A DNA stretch of 64,000 nt from Litorivicinus lipolyticus (GTDB lineage Bacteria; Pseudomonadota; Gammaproteobacteria; Pseudomonadales; Litorivicinaceae), in NCBI RefSeq assembly GCF_009650135.1, contig NZ_CP045871.1:1364001-1428000 (forward strand). The letters run 5' to 3'. Shown here in pieces: positions 1 through 8,279 of the stretch; positions within the stretch are counted from its first letter, which is position 1; every line of letters starts with the position of its first letter. Position numbers and translations under genes: made by a program. The notes beneath the pieces were generated by a model, which was given only the letters and a program-made list of their open reading frames with translations, was not told where the DNA came from and made no database searches.

Positions 1-1
1 A

Positions 2-667
2 CTGCATGCTGTACTGCAGGCAGCTCCGCATGCGCTGGACGGTGCCAGTGACGCCAACACCTTTGTCAGTGAGCTGGCATGGCGAGACTTCTACAAGAAC
101 CTGTTAGTCGAAGCGCCGCGGGTAAGTCGTGCCCGCCCCTTCAAAGTCACCACCGAAACACTGCCCTGGAATCCTCCGGGCGAGGCCTTTGAGCGCTGGT
201 GTCAGGGCCAAACCGGGGTTCCTCTGGTGGACGCGGCCATGCGTCAACTCAACACCACCGGCTGGATGCATAATCGCTGTCGTATGGTCGTAGCGATGTT
301 TTTGACCAAAAACCTGTTTATCGATTGGCGCCACGGCGAACGCTACTTTATGCAGCGCCTGGTCGATGCCGACTTGGCGGCGAACAACGGCGGTTGGCAG
401 TGGTCCGCCTCGACCGGGACCGATGCGGCACCGTATTTTCGGATCATGAACCCGGTCAGTCAAAGCCAGCGGTTCGACAAAAACGGCGATTACATCCGCC
501 GCTGGGTTCCTGAACTTGCGGCCCAGGACGCGAAAACGATTCATGCACCCTTTGACGCCAAGGCACACCCGATCGGGCTCAAGTACCCGAAACCGATGGT
601 CGATCTAAAACGCTCTCGGCAACAAGCGATTGATACCTTTAAAGCACACCAACAGGACAGCGCATAA
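2..667 (+). CDS. phrB: Deoxyribodipyrimidine photolyase, C-terminal part (5' truncated by window)
   Basis: The reading frame is open from base 2 and stops at TAA 665-667, so only the C-terminal ~221 residues are present. They carry the FAD-binding, helical-domain signatures of class I CPD photolyases/cryptochromes: ELAWRDFYKN, a GVPLVDAAMRQL segment, GWMHNRCRM, and the highly conserved NNGGWQWSASTGTDAAPYFRIMNP-type region (about residues 128-150 of the fragment). The enzyme uses FADH- and light to split UV-induced pyrimidine dimers. The stop lies 2 bases before the next ATG, so it leads an operon with the FAD oxidoreductase, DUF1365, Cfa-like and DUF2878 genes, a grouping typical of light/singlet-oxygen stress regulons. 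The N-terminal antenna domain and promoter lie outside the window. Confidence 0.95.
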   Translation: MHAVLQAAPHALDGASDANTFVSELAWRDFYKNLLVEAPRVSRARPFKVTTETLPWNPPGEAFERWCQGQTGVPLVDAAMRQLNTTGWMHNRCRMVVAMFLTKNLFIDWRHGERYFMQRLVDADLAANNGGWQWSASTGTDAAPYFRIMNPVSQSQRFDKNGDYIRRWVPELAAQDAKTIHAPFDAKAHPIGLKYPKPMVDLKRSRQQAIDTFKAHQQDSA

Positions 668-669
668 GC

Positions 670-1932
670 ATGGCTCGATTGGCAATTATAGGCGCCGGCA
701 TCACCGGCTTGGGCGCGGCCCGCGAGCTGCACGACCGAGGACACGACGTTCAGGTGTTTGAAGCGGACTCACGAATTGGCGGCCACACGCATACGGTCAA
801 GGTCACGCTAGATGGGCGCGAACGGGCGATCGATACCGGTTTCATTGTGTATAACGAACGCACCTATCCCAATTTCATCGCCTTGCTTGACCGCCTCGGC
901 ATCCAGCGCCAGGCCACCACCATGGGCTTTAGCGTGACGGATGAAGGCGGTGACTTTGAGTACGCCGGCACCAACCTGGCCACCTTAGCGCCGAGTTGGA
1001 AACTCAAATTTTCACTCAGCCACTGGCGCATGATCCGCGACATTGTGCGCTTCAATCGCCGGGTCAAAGCCGACCTCAAGGCCGACCAAATAGAGCCCGC
1101 GTTGACGCTGGGCGACTACCTGGCGCGGCATCGTTTTTCCGAGGCCTTCGTGCAACGTTACCTACTGCCGATGGGTGCGGCTATTTGGTCGACGCCGGAA
1201 AGCAACATGCGCGAATTCGAAGCGTTGTTTTTCGCGCGTTTTTTCTACAACCATGGGCTGCTGGAAATCCAAGACCGGCCTCAGTGGTTCACCCTGATTG
1301 GCGGCTCCCAAGCCTACCTTGAACCCCTGACCGCCCCCTTTGCTGACAACATTCGCTGCGCCGCTGCAGTCGCACGGGTGACAACGTCGGGCGAGTGCGT
1401 CGGCGTCGAGTTGGCCAATGGCGAGTCATTTGAATTTGACGGAGTCGTGATGGCCTGTCACAGCAACCAAACCGCGCGACTATTGAGCGATCCGACACCC
1501 GCGCAGGCGGCGTTATTGAATGCGGTCCCGTATTTAGGCAACGAGGTCGTCATGCACACCGACGCCAGTTTGATGCCGGCCCACCGATCGTGCTGGGCGG
1601 CGTGGAACTATATGCTGCAATCCAAACACCCAGAGCAACCGTTACTGACCTACTACATGAACGAGTTGATGTGCCTGGATGACCCGGTTGATTTTTTCGT
1701 CACGGTTAACCCAGAATGCCGTATTGATCCCGCCAAAGTGCTGTCAACGCACCACTACGCGCACCCCCAATTCAGCCCCGAGTCGCCCGCTGCACAGGCG
1801 CAACTGGCAGCCACCAACGCAGGACAGCGTGTGGTCCTGGCCGGCGCATGGGCGCGCAACGGCTTTCATGAAGACGGCTATACCACCGGCCTCGAGGCCG
1901 CCGCCGCGCTGGACGCTAGCGTTCGTGGCTGA
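670..1932 (+). CDS. FAD-dependent amine-oxidase-fold oxidoreductase
   Basis: The 420-residue protein opens with a Rossmann dinucleotide-binding motif (GAGITGLGAA, residues ~8-17) followed by RIGGHTHT, the signature of the flavin-containing amine oxidase/phytoene-desaturase fold. A C-terminal FAD-contact segment is also visible (AGAWARNGFHEDGYTTGLEAA). No membrane segment is evident. It sits 2 bases after the photolyase stop and overlaps the DUF1365 start by 8 bases, so translation is probably coupled. Homologues are nearly always next to DUF1365 and Cfa-like methyltransferase genes. By that context it probably acts on a membrane fatty acyl chain, for example as a desaturase in furan or methylated fatty acid formation as described for Rhodobacter. 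That role is inferred and the substrate is not shown by the sequence. Confidence 0.85.
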   Translation: MARLAIIGAGITGLGAARELHDRGHDVQVFEADSRIGGHTHTVKVTLDGRERAIDTGFIVYNERTYPNFIALLDRLGIQRQATTMGFSVTDEGGDFEYAGTNLATLAPSWKLKFSLSHWRMIRDIVRFNRRVKADLKADQIEPALTLGDYLARHRFSEAFVQRYLLPMGAAIWSTPESNMREFEALFFARFFYNHGLLEIQDRPQWFTLIGGSQAYLEPLTAPFADNIRCAAAVARVTTSGECVGVELANGESFEFDGVVMACHSNQTARLLSDPTPAQAALLNAVPYLGNEVVMHTDASLMPAHRSCWAAWNYMLQSKHPEQPLLTYYMNELMCLDDPVDFFVTVNPECRIDPAKVLSTHHYAHPQFSPESPAAQAQLAATNAGQRVVLAGAWARNGFHEDGYTTGLEAAAALDASVRG

Positions 1933-2614
1933 CGTTCGATTAAACGGGCGCCTATTCCACCGGCGCTTGCGGCCGATAGGACACAGCTTTGGCTATCCGT
2001 TGTGGATGGCGTCGCACGAACTAGGCGCCGGCGACCCACCCCGTGGCATACGCAATCGTCGCCACCTGGACACCAGCAACCGCAACCTGCGCGACAAAGT
2101 ACAGGCATTGGCCACCGCCCATGGACTGCCAAAGCCCGATTCGATCACACTGTTAGCCCAGCCCAGTGTGCTTGGCATCGGATTCAACCCGCTCTCGGTC
2201 TTTTACCTCAGTCACGCCGGGCAACCGCTTGCGTTGTTGCTGGAAGTACGCAACACCCCGTGGCGCGAGCGCGAGGTCTATGTGATACCGGCGAACGGTC
2301 GAACGGTACGCCACCGCTGGCAAAAAACCTTTCACGTGTCACCGTTCAACCCCAGCGGTCAATCCTATGATCTGCACGCGCGTTGGCCAGATGACGGGCG
2401 TTTCGCGTTGGACCTGTCCTTGCGCGATGACGCTGGTGTACTGTTCCGAGCGGGTTTTCGGCTCGCCCCACTCGTCCAGCTGCGCCTCGTCGATCGTGTC
2501 GGCCAGGCCCTGATGCCGCTGATCACCTTGGGCGGCATTTATTATCAAGCGCTGCGCCTGTGGTTGCGCGGCCTACCCTTTCAGCCCTACCCGAAGGAGT
2601 TAAAAAAAGGATGA
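1925..2614 (+). CDS. DUF1365 family protein
   Basis: The frame is open further upstream, but similarity to the family begins with VADVRLNGRLFHRRLRP. A GTG at 1925, overlapping the preceding stop by 8 bases, gives a sensible 229-residue protein. DUF1365 hallmarks are visible: the N-terminal RLFHRRLRPIGHSFGYPLW segment, GIGFNPLSVFY, and KTFHVSPFNP. The biochemical role of the family is not established. The gene is sandwiched between the FAD oxidoreductase and the Cfa-like methyltransferase and ends with an ATGA overlap into the latter, so it probably works on the same lipid product. A hydrophobic stretch near residues 195-215 suggests membrane association. Confidence 0.85.
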   Translation: MADVRLNGRLFHRRLRPIGHSFGYPLWMASHELGAGDPPRGIRNRRHLDTSNRNLRDKVQALATAHGLPKPDSITLLAQPSVLGIGFNPLSVFYLSHAGQPLALLLEVRNTPWREREVYVIPANGRTVRHRWQKTFHVSPFNPSGQSYDLHARWPDDGRFALDLSLRDDAGVLFRAGFRLAPLVQLRLVDRVGQALMPLITLGGIYYQALRLWLRGLPFQPYPKELKKG

Positions 2615-3876
2615 CTACATCCGTTCATAAACTCGCGCCGATGGCCCAAACCGGCTCGCTGATTGAGCGTCGCTGCCGCAAGGCTTGCTTTGCCTTGTTG
2701 AACAAGCTTGAGCATGGGCTGCTGGAAATTGAAGAAGGCCAACACATCCACCGCTTCGGCCGCGATGACGATCCAGAGTTACGCGTCAAGGTGCATGTTT
2801 TGGACCCCAGCGCCTGGGCTGACTTGGCGCTGCGCGGCGCCATTGGCGCGGGTGAGGCCTACATGCACAGCGTGATCGAAGTCGACGATCTGACGCGCCT
2901 GACGCGGGTATTCGTACGCAACGTCGAGGTGCTTGATCAGCTCGACGGCGGCCTCGCCAAGCTGCTCGGCAGTACCCTGCGTGCGGTGCATTGGTTCAAC
3001 CGCAACAACCGCGAAGGGGCGCGCCGCAACATCCGCGCCCATTACGACTTGGGCAACGATCTGTTCGAAGCATTTTTGGACCCGACCATGATGTACTCCA
3101 GCGGCGTTTACCCCAGCGCCGACGCCCCGCTGGAAACTGCTGCGGTCCACAAACTGGATTTGATCTGCCAAAAACTGGGGCTGCAACCGGGCATGCGCGT
3201 GATCGAGATCGGCACCGGCTGGGGCGGCATGGCGATCCACGCGGCCAAACACTACGGCGTCCATGTGACCACCACTACCATCAGTGACGCCCAGTATGAT
3301 TTGGCTCAGGCCCGCGTGACGGCCGAAGGACTGGACGATCAAATCACCCTGTTGAAACAGGACTATCGTGACCTGACCGGCACCTATGACCGGCTGGTCA
3401 GCGTCGAGATGATCGAGGCGGTGGGTCACCAATACCTGGATACATTTTTCGCCAAGTGCCGCAGCCTGCTGAAGCCCGACGGCCTGATGCTGATACAGGC
3501 CATCACCATTGTCGATCATCGCTACGACCAAGCGCTGCAAGGGGTCGACTTTATTCAAAAGTACATATTCCCCGGCGGTTTCGTGCCCAGCGTCAGCGCG
3601 ATGATGAAATCGGTTGGCGCGGTCACCGATTTGCGGCTGGTTGATCTGCAGGACTATGCCGGTCACTACGCGCAAACACTGGCGCACTGGCGACAGCGCT
3701 TTGATGACGCTCGCGATCACGTCGACGGGCTCGGTTACGACGAGCGTTTCCAGCGTATGTGGCGGTTTTACCTGTCGTACTGCGAAGGTGGCTTTGCGGA
3801 ACGTCAATTGGGCCTGGGTCAATTGCTGTTAGCGGCGCCGCGCTCGTCGGCTCAATCACCAGCCAGCCCCCTTTGA
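2611..3876 (+). CDS. cfa: Cyclopropane-fatty-acyl-phospholipid synthase family methyltransferase
   Basis: The protein is 421 residues. The start chosen is ATG 2611, because AAGGAG lies at 2594-2599 and the ATG overlaps the DUF1365 TGA as ATGA; the frame extends 17 codons further up without support. The SAM-binding motif VIEIGTGWGGMAIHAA is clear, as are RRNIRAHYDLGNDLFEAFLD and YSSGVY, which are typical of Cfa/CmaA enzymes using SAM to methylate or cyclopropanate cis double bonds of phospholipid acyl chains. Neighbours are an FAD oxidoreductase and DUF1365. This may therefore be a specialised paralogue making branched or furan fatty acids rather than the housekeeping Cfa. The exact product cannot be told from sequence. 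Confidence 0.93.
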   Translation: MTTSVHKLAPMAQTGSLIERRCRKACFALLNKLEHGLLEIEEGQHIHRFGRDDDPELRVKVHVLDPSAWADLALRGAIGAGEAYMHSVIEVDDLTRLTRVFVRNVEVLDQLDGGLAKLLGSTLRAVHWFNRNNREGARRNIRAHYDLGNDLFEAFLDPTMMYSSGVYPSADAPLETAAVHKLDLICQKLGLQPGMRVIEIGTGWGGMAIHAAKHYGVHVTTTTISDAQYDLAQARVTAEGLDDQITLLKQDYRDLTGTYDRLVSVEMIEAVGHQYLDTFFAKCRSLLKPDGLMLIQAITIVDHRYDQALQGVDFIQKYIFPGGFVPSVSAMMKSVGAVTDLRLVDLQDYAGHYAQTLAHWRQRFDDARDHVDGLGYDERFQRMWRFYLSYCEGGFAERQLGLGQLLLAAPRSSAQSPASPL

Positions 3877-4379
3877 TGCCAAGTTTCAGCCGCGCGCAGC
3901 TGTACAACCTGGTGGGTTTCAATCTGTTGTGGTTGTTGTTGATCACCCAGCGCAGCCCCTGGGCTGATGGCGTGGGACTGGCATGGATTGGCGCGCACTT
4001 CGTTTGGTTTGCCCACCCCGGCGAGCCGCGACGGGTGGCACTGGTGATGCTGACCGGAGTCGTTATTGACGGACTGTTACGGCGGGCGGGGGTGTTTCAA
4101 TTTAGCGAAAATGCGCCGTGGTTACCGGCTTGGCTGATGCTGATGTGGGGCTGCTATGCGACCACGCTGGAACACTCGCTGCGCTGGCTGGTCCGTCAAA
4201 CTCGGCTGGCAATTGTGCTGGGCTGCGTCGCCGGACCCCTAAGCTATGCCGCTGGCATGCGCCTGGGTGCCGTCGAATTCCCGATGGGGCTGTGGACCAC
4301 CCTGGTGCTACTGAGTGTTATCTGGGCCACCCTGATGGGCAGCCTGTCTTGGTTGTACCGGCGCAACGGCTGGGTTTAA
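3876..4379 (+). CDS. DUF2878 family integral membrane protein
   Basis: A small, very hydrophobic protein of 167 residues. The start ATG 3876 shares one base with the cfa TGA (TGATG), which favours it over the longer open frame. About five transmembrane helices are predicted by eye: LVGFNLLWLLLI, VGLAWIGAHFVWF, VALVMLTGVVIDGLL, AWLMLMWGCYATTL and a C-terminal pair. DUF2878 proteins usually accompany the photolyase/DUF1365/Cfa cluster; their function is unknown. It is the last gene of this + strand operon, and its TAA overlaps the TAA of the convergent histidine kinase gene, leaving no room for an intervening terminator. Confidence 0.85.
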   Translation: MPSFSRAQLYNLVGFNLLWLLLITQRSPWADGVGLAWIGAHFVWFAHPGEPRRVALVMLTGVVIDGLLRRAGVFQFSENAPWLPAWLMLMWGCYATTLEHSLRWLVRQTRLAIVLGCVAGPLSYAAGMRLGAVEFPMGLWTTLVLLSVIWATLMGSLSWLYRRNGWV

Positions 4380-7105
4380 CTGGCGATCACTAGGCTGCTG
4401 GCGTCTGCCGGCAACCACAGCGTCACCCGCGTGCCTTCGTTCAGAGTCGATTCGATGGCAACGCTGCCACCGTGCAAGTCCATAATTTCCTTGACCACCG
4501 ACATACCGAGACCGGTACCTGGGATATTACAGCTCGGATCCGCCCGGAAGAACCGATCGAATACCCGATCGACCGCGTCCGGCGACATGCCCATCCCGGA
4601 GTCCTGGACCCATACGCCAACCCGACCGCCATCAACATCCACGCCGACATCGACGTCCCCACCACCGGGCGAGTACTTAAACGCGTTCGAGATGATGTTG
4701 TTGAGCGCCTGGGCCAATTTGCTGTCGTCATAGGCCACGGACGGCAGCTCACCGTCCACATTCCAGTTAATCTTGCGCGGGTCGCCGACGTTCACAAAGC
4801 TGGCGCACAGGTCGTTAACGAAGGTCGACAAATCACCTGGGGTAATTTCAAAGTCCTTGCCGGCCCGCGCCTCGATCCGCGCCAAATCGAGCAGCTCATC
4901 GATCAGCTTGGTCAAGCGCGAGGCTTGCTTGTGGATCGTGCCCAGCAAGTCATCGCGGGTTTCTTTGTCGTAATCAACGCTCATTAGCAATTCAGAGAAA
5001 CCATAAACACTGGCCAAAGGCGTGCGCAGCTCATGTGCCGCGGTCGACAGAAATTCCGATTTCATGCGATCGACTTCGGCTTGGTGCGTCACGTCACGGA
5101 AGTACATCACCCGACCCAAACTGCGTCCGTCTTCGTCGCTCATCGTGCGGGCGCTGATTTCAACAATGCGCGGCGCCGGCTTAAGCAGGCTAATACGATA
5201 GACTTGGCCGTCTTTGAGGCTGTCAAGGTGGGTATGCCAATCGTCGGATTGACCGATCATGCGGTGACTCAAACTGCCGATCGTTTGACTGGCGACTTCC
5301 GACGCTCGTACTCCGATCAGGCGACTGAAGGCGGGGTTGGCGTAACCAACCTGGCCGATACCATCAAAGGCGACAAAACCGTCTCCGGACAGGCTCAAAA
5401 TGCCATCAAGTTGTTGCGAGTGCGCGCGCAAGGCTTCTTGGGCTTCGCGTTTTTCGGTGACATCACGGACCACCGCGGTAAACAGCTCCTCGCCCTCGCT
5501 TTCCATCACGCTCAAGGACATTTCAATCGGCACGTCCGCACCGGACAACCGTCGGCCCACCGTGCTGATGACGCCGCTCGAATCACTCAGCGCCATTACT
5601 TGGGTCACGCCACGGCTCAGAGAGGCTCGTAGTTGCGGCTCCAATAGCTCGCCAAACCAGAGCCCGATTAGTTGTTCGCTGGGCAGCCCAAACACCTCAC
5701 CGGCGGCGGTGTTCGCGCTTGACACCACGCCGTTCGCGGTCAAGGTCATGATCGCATCACTGGCCGACTCTAGGATCGAACGGATCTTGTTTTCGTTTTC
5801 ACGCAGCTGCGTTTCCGCTTCCAATCGTGCGGTCACGTTGTCCCGGGCTTCAACCAATTGAGAGCAGGTTGTGATCAAAGGTTGCAGGAAGCTTTCAAGG
5901 TTTTCGGAGTAGGGTTCGCTGTTGCGGAAAACCCCAAAGGTGGCGACGACTTGGCCTTTGTGAATCAACGGTACCAACGCCATGTAGCGGTATTCATCCG
6001 CCAGCGGGGATTCCCCGAGGCAGTCAACGATGGCCGCGCGCCCCGTCAGGTAACGGCCACTGGATTCGAACCCAATCCCCATGTCCTCAACCGAGCCCTG
6101 CCAGTTAAACCACCAGTCCCCGTTTTCCAGACGGTCGCGGACCCAGCTGACCTGTTCGTGATTGCCGGAGCGCGAAAAACCGGCCACAACTTTGAGGCTA
6201 GCGCCGCTTTGCGCGACCCCCTCGGCTTGGGCAATAAAGCCCGCCTCGGACAGGGTAATATCGAGCAAGTCCTGGACCAACGCCGAGTTATAAACCGCCT
6301 CAATCGGGTTCAAAATAACGTTCAGCTGAACAACGTTCAGCAGGTTTGACATCTGGTTATAGGCTTCGACTTGACGCGTGCGTTCGATCAAGTCGGATTC
6401 TTTTGAGCGGGCCTCATCCAGCGCGGCATCTCGCTGCCCGGCCTCGGTTCGCAGTAGCTCGGCCATGTTATTAAACTGGCGCGCCAAATCCGAAAACTCA
6501 TCGTTGCCCGTATCGACCACGACCGTACTCAGGTCGCCCTGCCCCAAGCGCTGCGCGGCACGAGTCAGTCGCTGGGCACGCGTTGATAACCAACTGCCTA
6601 ACGCGAAACTAAAAATTGCCGACAGCACAATGCCGACACCTGCCAAGCCAGCAAAACGCCAGCCTGCCGCGGTGACTTCGGCACGACCTGCTGCCAAACT
6701 GAGGCCCAACGCCAAATCGCCAAAACGCTGCCCGCCGGCTGACACCGACACCATGGTGTCCAAAATATCATCCGAGGCGTCTGCCCAGCCTGATTCTTGA
6801 GTACCCGCTTGGTCCGTCAAATCGCCACTGAATGACAGCCAGCGATCGTTCAAGCGAACCCCGGCGTACACGATATCCGTGTCCAGCGTTAACGCTGACA
6901 ATATGTCGTCGACACTGGCCAGGTCACTGGATATCAACGCATCAACCAACACGCCGCGCATCATGATTTGAGTCGCCTCGGCGCGGCGAACAAACTCGGA
7001 GCTGACGCTTTCGCGCATCGCATTGATCGAGGTGTAGCCGAGGATAAATAGCAAAACAACCTCGATCGCGGCGATGCCAAGCACCGTCCTAAACCGCAGG
7101 GTCAT
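4376..7105 (-). CDS. Membrane sensor histidine kinase (HAMP-GAF-PAS-PAS-HisKA-HATPase)
   Basis: The protein is 909 residues with a full set of sensor-kinase parts. TM1 is at ~7-27, a periplasmic region at ~28-148, TM2 at ~149-171 and a HAMP domain at ~172-225. A GAF-like region follows at ~265-420, two PAS domains at ~435-555 and ~565-675, then the DHp helix with SEFLSTAAHELRTPLA (phospho-acceptor His ~691). The ATPase domain has an N box NNIISNAFKYS (~802), G1 DSGMGM (~835) and G2 GTGLGM (~863). No receiver domain is attached. The start overlaps the stop of the PhnD-like gene (ATGA), so the periplasmic binding protein is a plausible ligand-presenting partner. It is the last gene of the rlmKL-led operon and probably phosphorylates the CheY-like and/or receiver-ATPase proteins encoded upstream. 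Confidence 0.93.
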   Translation of the reverse strand: MTLRFRTVLGIAAIEVVLLFILGYTSINAMRESVSSEFVRRAEATQIMMRGVLVDALISSDLASVDDILSALTLDTDIVYAGVRLNDRWLSFSGDLTDQAGTQESGWADASDDILDTMVSVSAGGQRFGDLALGLSLAAGRAEVTAAGWRFAGLAGVGIVLSAIFSFALGSWLSTRAQRLTRAAQRLGQGDLSTVVVDTGNDEFSDLARQFNNMAELLRTEAGQRDAALDEARSKESDLIERTRQVEAYNQMSNLLNVVQLNVILNPIEAVYNSALVQDLLDITLSEAGFIAQAEGVAQSGASLKVVAGFSRSGNHEQVSWVRDRLENGDWWFNWQGSVEDMGIGFESSGRYLTGRAAIVDCLGESPLADEYRYMALVPLIHKGQVVATFGVFRNSEPYSENLESFLQPLITTCSQLVEARDNVTARLEAETQLRENENKIRSILESASDAIMTLTANGVVSSANTAAGEVFGLPSEQLIGLWFGELLEPQLRASLSRGVTQVMALSDSSGVISTVGRRLSGADVPIEMSLSVMESEGEELFTAVVRDVTEKREAQEALRAHSQQLDGILSLSGDGFVAFDGIGQVGYANPAFSRLIGVRASEVASQTIGSLSHRMIGQSDDWHTHLDSLKDGQVYRISLLKPAPRIVEISARTMSDEDGRSLGRVMYFRDVTHQAEVDRMKSEFLSTAAHELRTPLASVYGFSELLMSVDYDKETRDDLLGTIHKQASRLTKLIDELLDLARIEARAGKDFEITPGDLSTFVNDLCASFVNVGDPRKINWNVDGELPSVAYDDSKLAQALNNIISNAFKYSPGGGDVDVGVDVDGGRVGVWVQDSGMGMSPDAVDRVFDRFFRADPSCNIPGTGLGMSVVKEIMDLHGGSVAIESTLNEGTRVTLWLPADASSLVIAS

Positions 7106-7896
7106 GGTGTCGCGATGGCCTTTAAATCAAGCGCACGCACATCATTCCAGTCTGCATCCTCGGCAGCCACGAACGCATTAATTTTTAACGGGTCCAAGAC
7201 CTCGCGATCGACCAATTCCGTGACTGCGCGCTGGACGCGCCCGATCACCTCAGGATCAACCTGCGGGGCCGCTGCGATTGCATGCGGCGTGTAAGCCGCG
7301 GTGGTGTGCAGCACCCGCAACAGCGAACGGGTGTCGGCGTCAACCGCAGCCAAGGTCCGACCGATACCGCCGCCCGCTGGCATCAACCCGGCGCTGACCG
7401 CACGGTAAACGCTGTCGTGGGACAGGGTATAGCGCGGTATAAAGGTGACACCTGCGGCCGTCAGCTCGGCACCGGTAATCAAGGTCGCGGCAAAGGCGGC
7501 CGGTGCTGGAAACGCAACCACGCCGCCGTCGAGCTGGCCTAATTCCGTGATGTCGCTGTCTTTGGCCACCACGATCACGCCGCGAATACCTTGGCCGTCC
7601 CGATGCGCCATGGCTTGGTAACCGGGATTTTCGTTAAATACCGTGAAGTGGTAAGGGTTCATGTAGGCAAAATGGAAAGCCCCCTTGGCAAGCTCCTGCT
7701 CAAAGGTCGGGATGTCGCGCGACGTTTTCAGCTGGATCTCCAGCCCGGTTTCCGCTGCCAGATGGCTCACCAGAGGACCCCACAACGTGGCCGTTCGGAT
7801 CGCTGACTGCTGAGGCACCACACCGAAATACAGGGGCTCTGCCCACGCCGACAGGGCCAACCAAACCCCCAGGCCGACCGCCACAATCGAGCGCAT
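7102..7896 (-). CDS. PhnD-like periplasmic phosphate/phosphonate-binding protein, orphan
   Basis: 264 residues with a cleavable signal peptide (MRSIVAVGLGVWLALSAWAEP, cut near residue 19). The mature part begins LYFGVVPQQSA, followed by FEQELAKGAFHFAYMNPYHFTVF and VAFPAPAAFAATL. This is the pattern of PhnD/phosphite-phosphonate type II solute-binding proteins. No permease or ATPase gene is nearby. Instead the gene sits between the CheY-like receiver (TAATG one-base overlap) and the large sensor kinase (ATGA overlap). The protein therefore probably serves as an extracytoplasmic sensor for the kinase rather than as a transporter subunit. The ligand is unknown; phosphonate is only the family precedent. 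Confidence 0.88.
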   Translation of the reverse strand: MRSIVAVGLGVWLALSAWAEPLYFGVVPQQSAIRTATLWGPLVSHLAAETGLEIQLKTSRDIPTFEQELAKGAFHFAYMNPYHFTVFNENPGYQAMAHRDGQGIRGVIVVAKDSDITELGQLDGGVVAFPAPAAFAATLITGAELTAAGVTFIPRYTLSHDSVYRAVSAGLMPAGGGIGRTLAAVDADTRSLLRVLHTTAAYTPHAIAAAPQVDPEVIGRVQRAVTELVDREVLDPLKINAFVAAEDADWNDVRALDLKAIATP

Positions 7897-8264
7897 TATG
7901 CGGTTAACTCGCGAACCGTTTGAATTAACTGCAACGGTGAAAATGGTTTGACCAAGTATTTGTCCGCACCCACACGATCGCCCTCTTCCAAGTCACTGGC
8001 CTGACCGCGCGCGGTTAACAGCACCACCGCCAGCCCCTGGTACTTTTCATCCGACTTCAACAGTTGGCACAGCTGATAGCCGTCCATCTCGCCGGGCATC
8101 ATGACGTCCAGCAGTAAGATGTCGGGGCGAAAGGCATTGACCTTCTCCAGTCCCTGAGTGGCGTCTTCCGCTTCCTGGACCTCGTAATCACCCATTTTCA
8201 AGGTCATCGTGATCAACTTTCGCAGCTCTGGTTGGTCGTCAACGACCAATACACGTTTTGTCAC
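7896..8264 (-). CDS. CheY-like single-domain response regulator
   Basis: 122 residues, a complete stand-alone receiver domain with acidic pocket VVDDQPE (D9, D10), phospho-acceptor D53 in LLLDVMMPGEMDG, and conserved Lys in YLVKPFSPLQL. There is no output domain, so it must act by protein contact or as a phosphorelay intermediate. The start codon is GTG. The gene lies 15 bases after the pseudokinase-like gene and overlaps the PhnD-like gene by one base. It is a likely target of the operon's membrane kinase. Confidence 0.93.
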   Translation of the reverse strand: MTKRVLVVDDQPELRKLITMTLKMGDYEVQEAEDATQGLEKVNAFRPDILLLDVMMPGEMDGYQLCQLLKSDEKYQGLAVVLLTARGQASDLEEGDRVGADKYLVKPFSPLQLIQTVRELTA

Positions 8265-8279
8265 TTAGGTTCAGTCCTA

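Noticed and set aside
2779..3822. A 347-residue open frame antisense to cfa
   Set aside because: It lies entirely opposite the well-supported cfa gene, has no recognisable domain and reflects the high GC codon bias.
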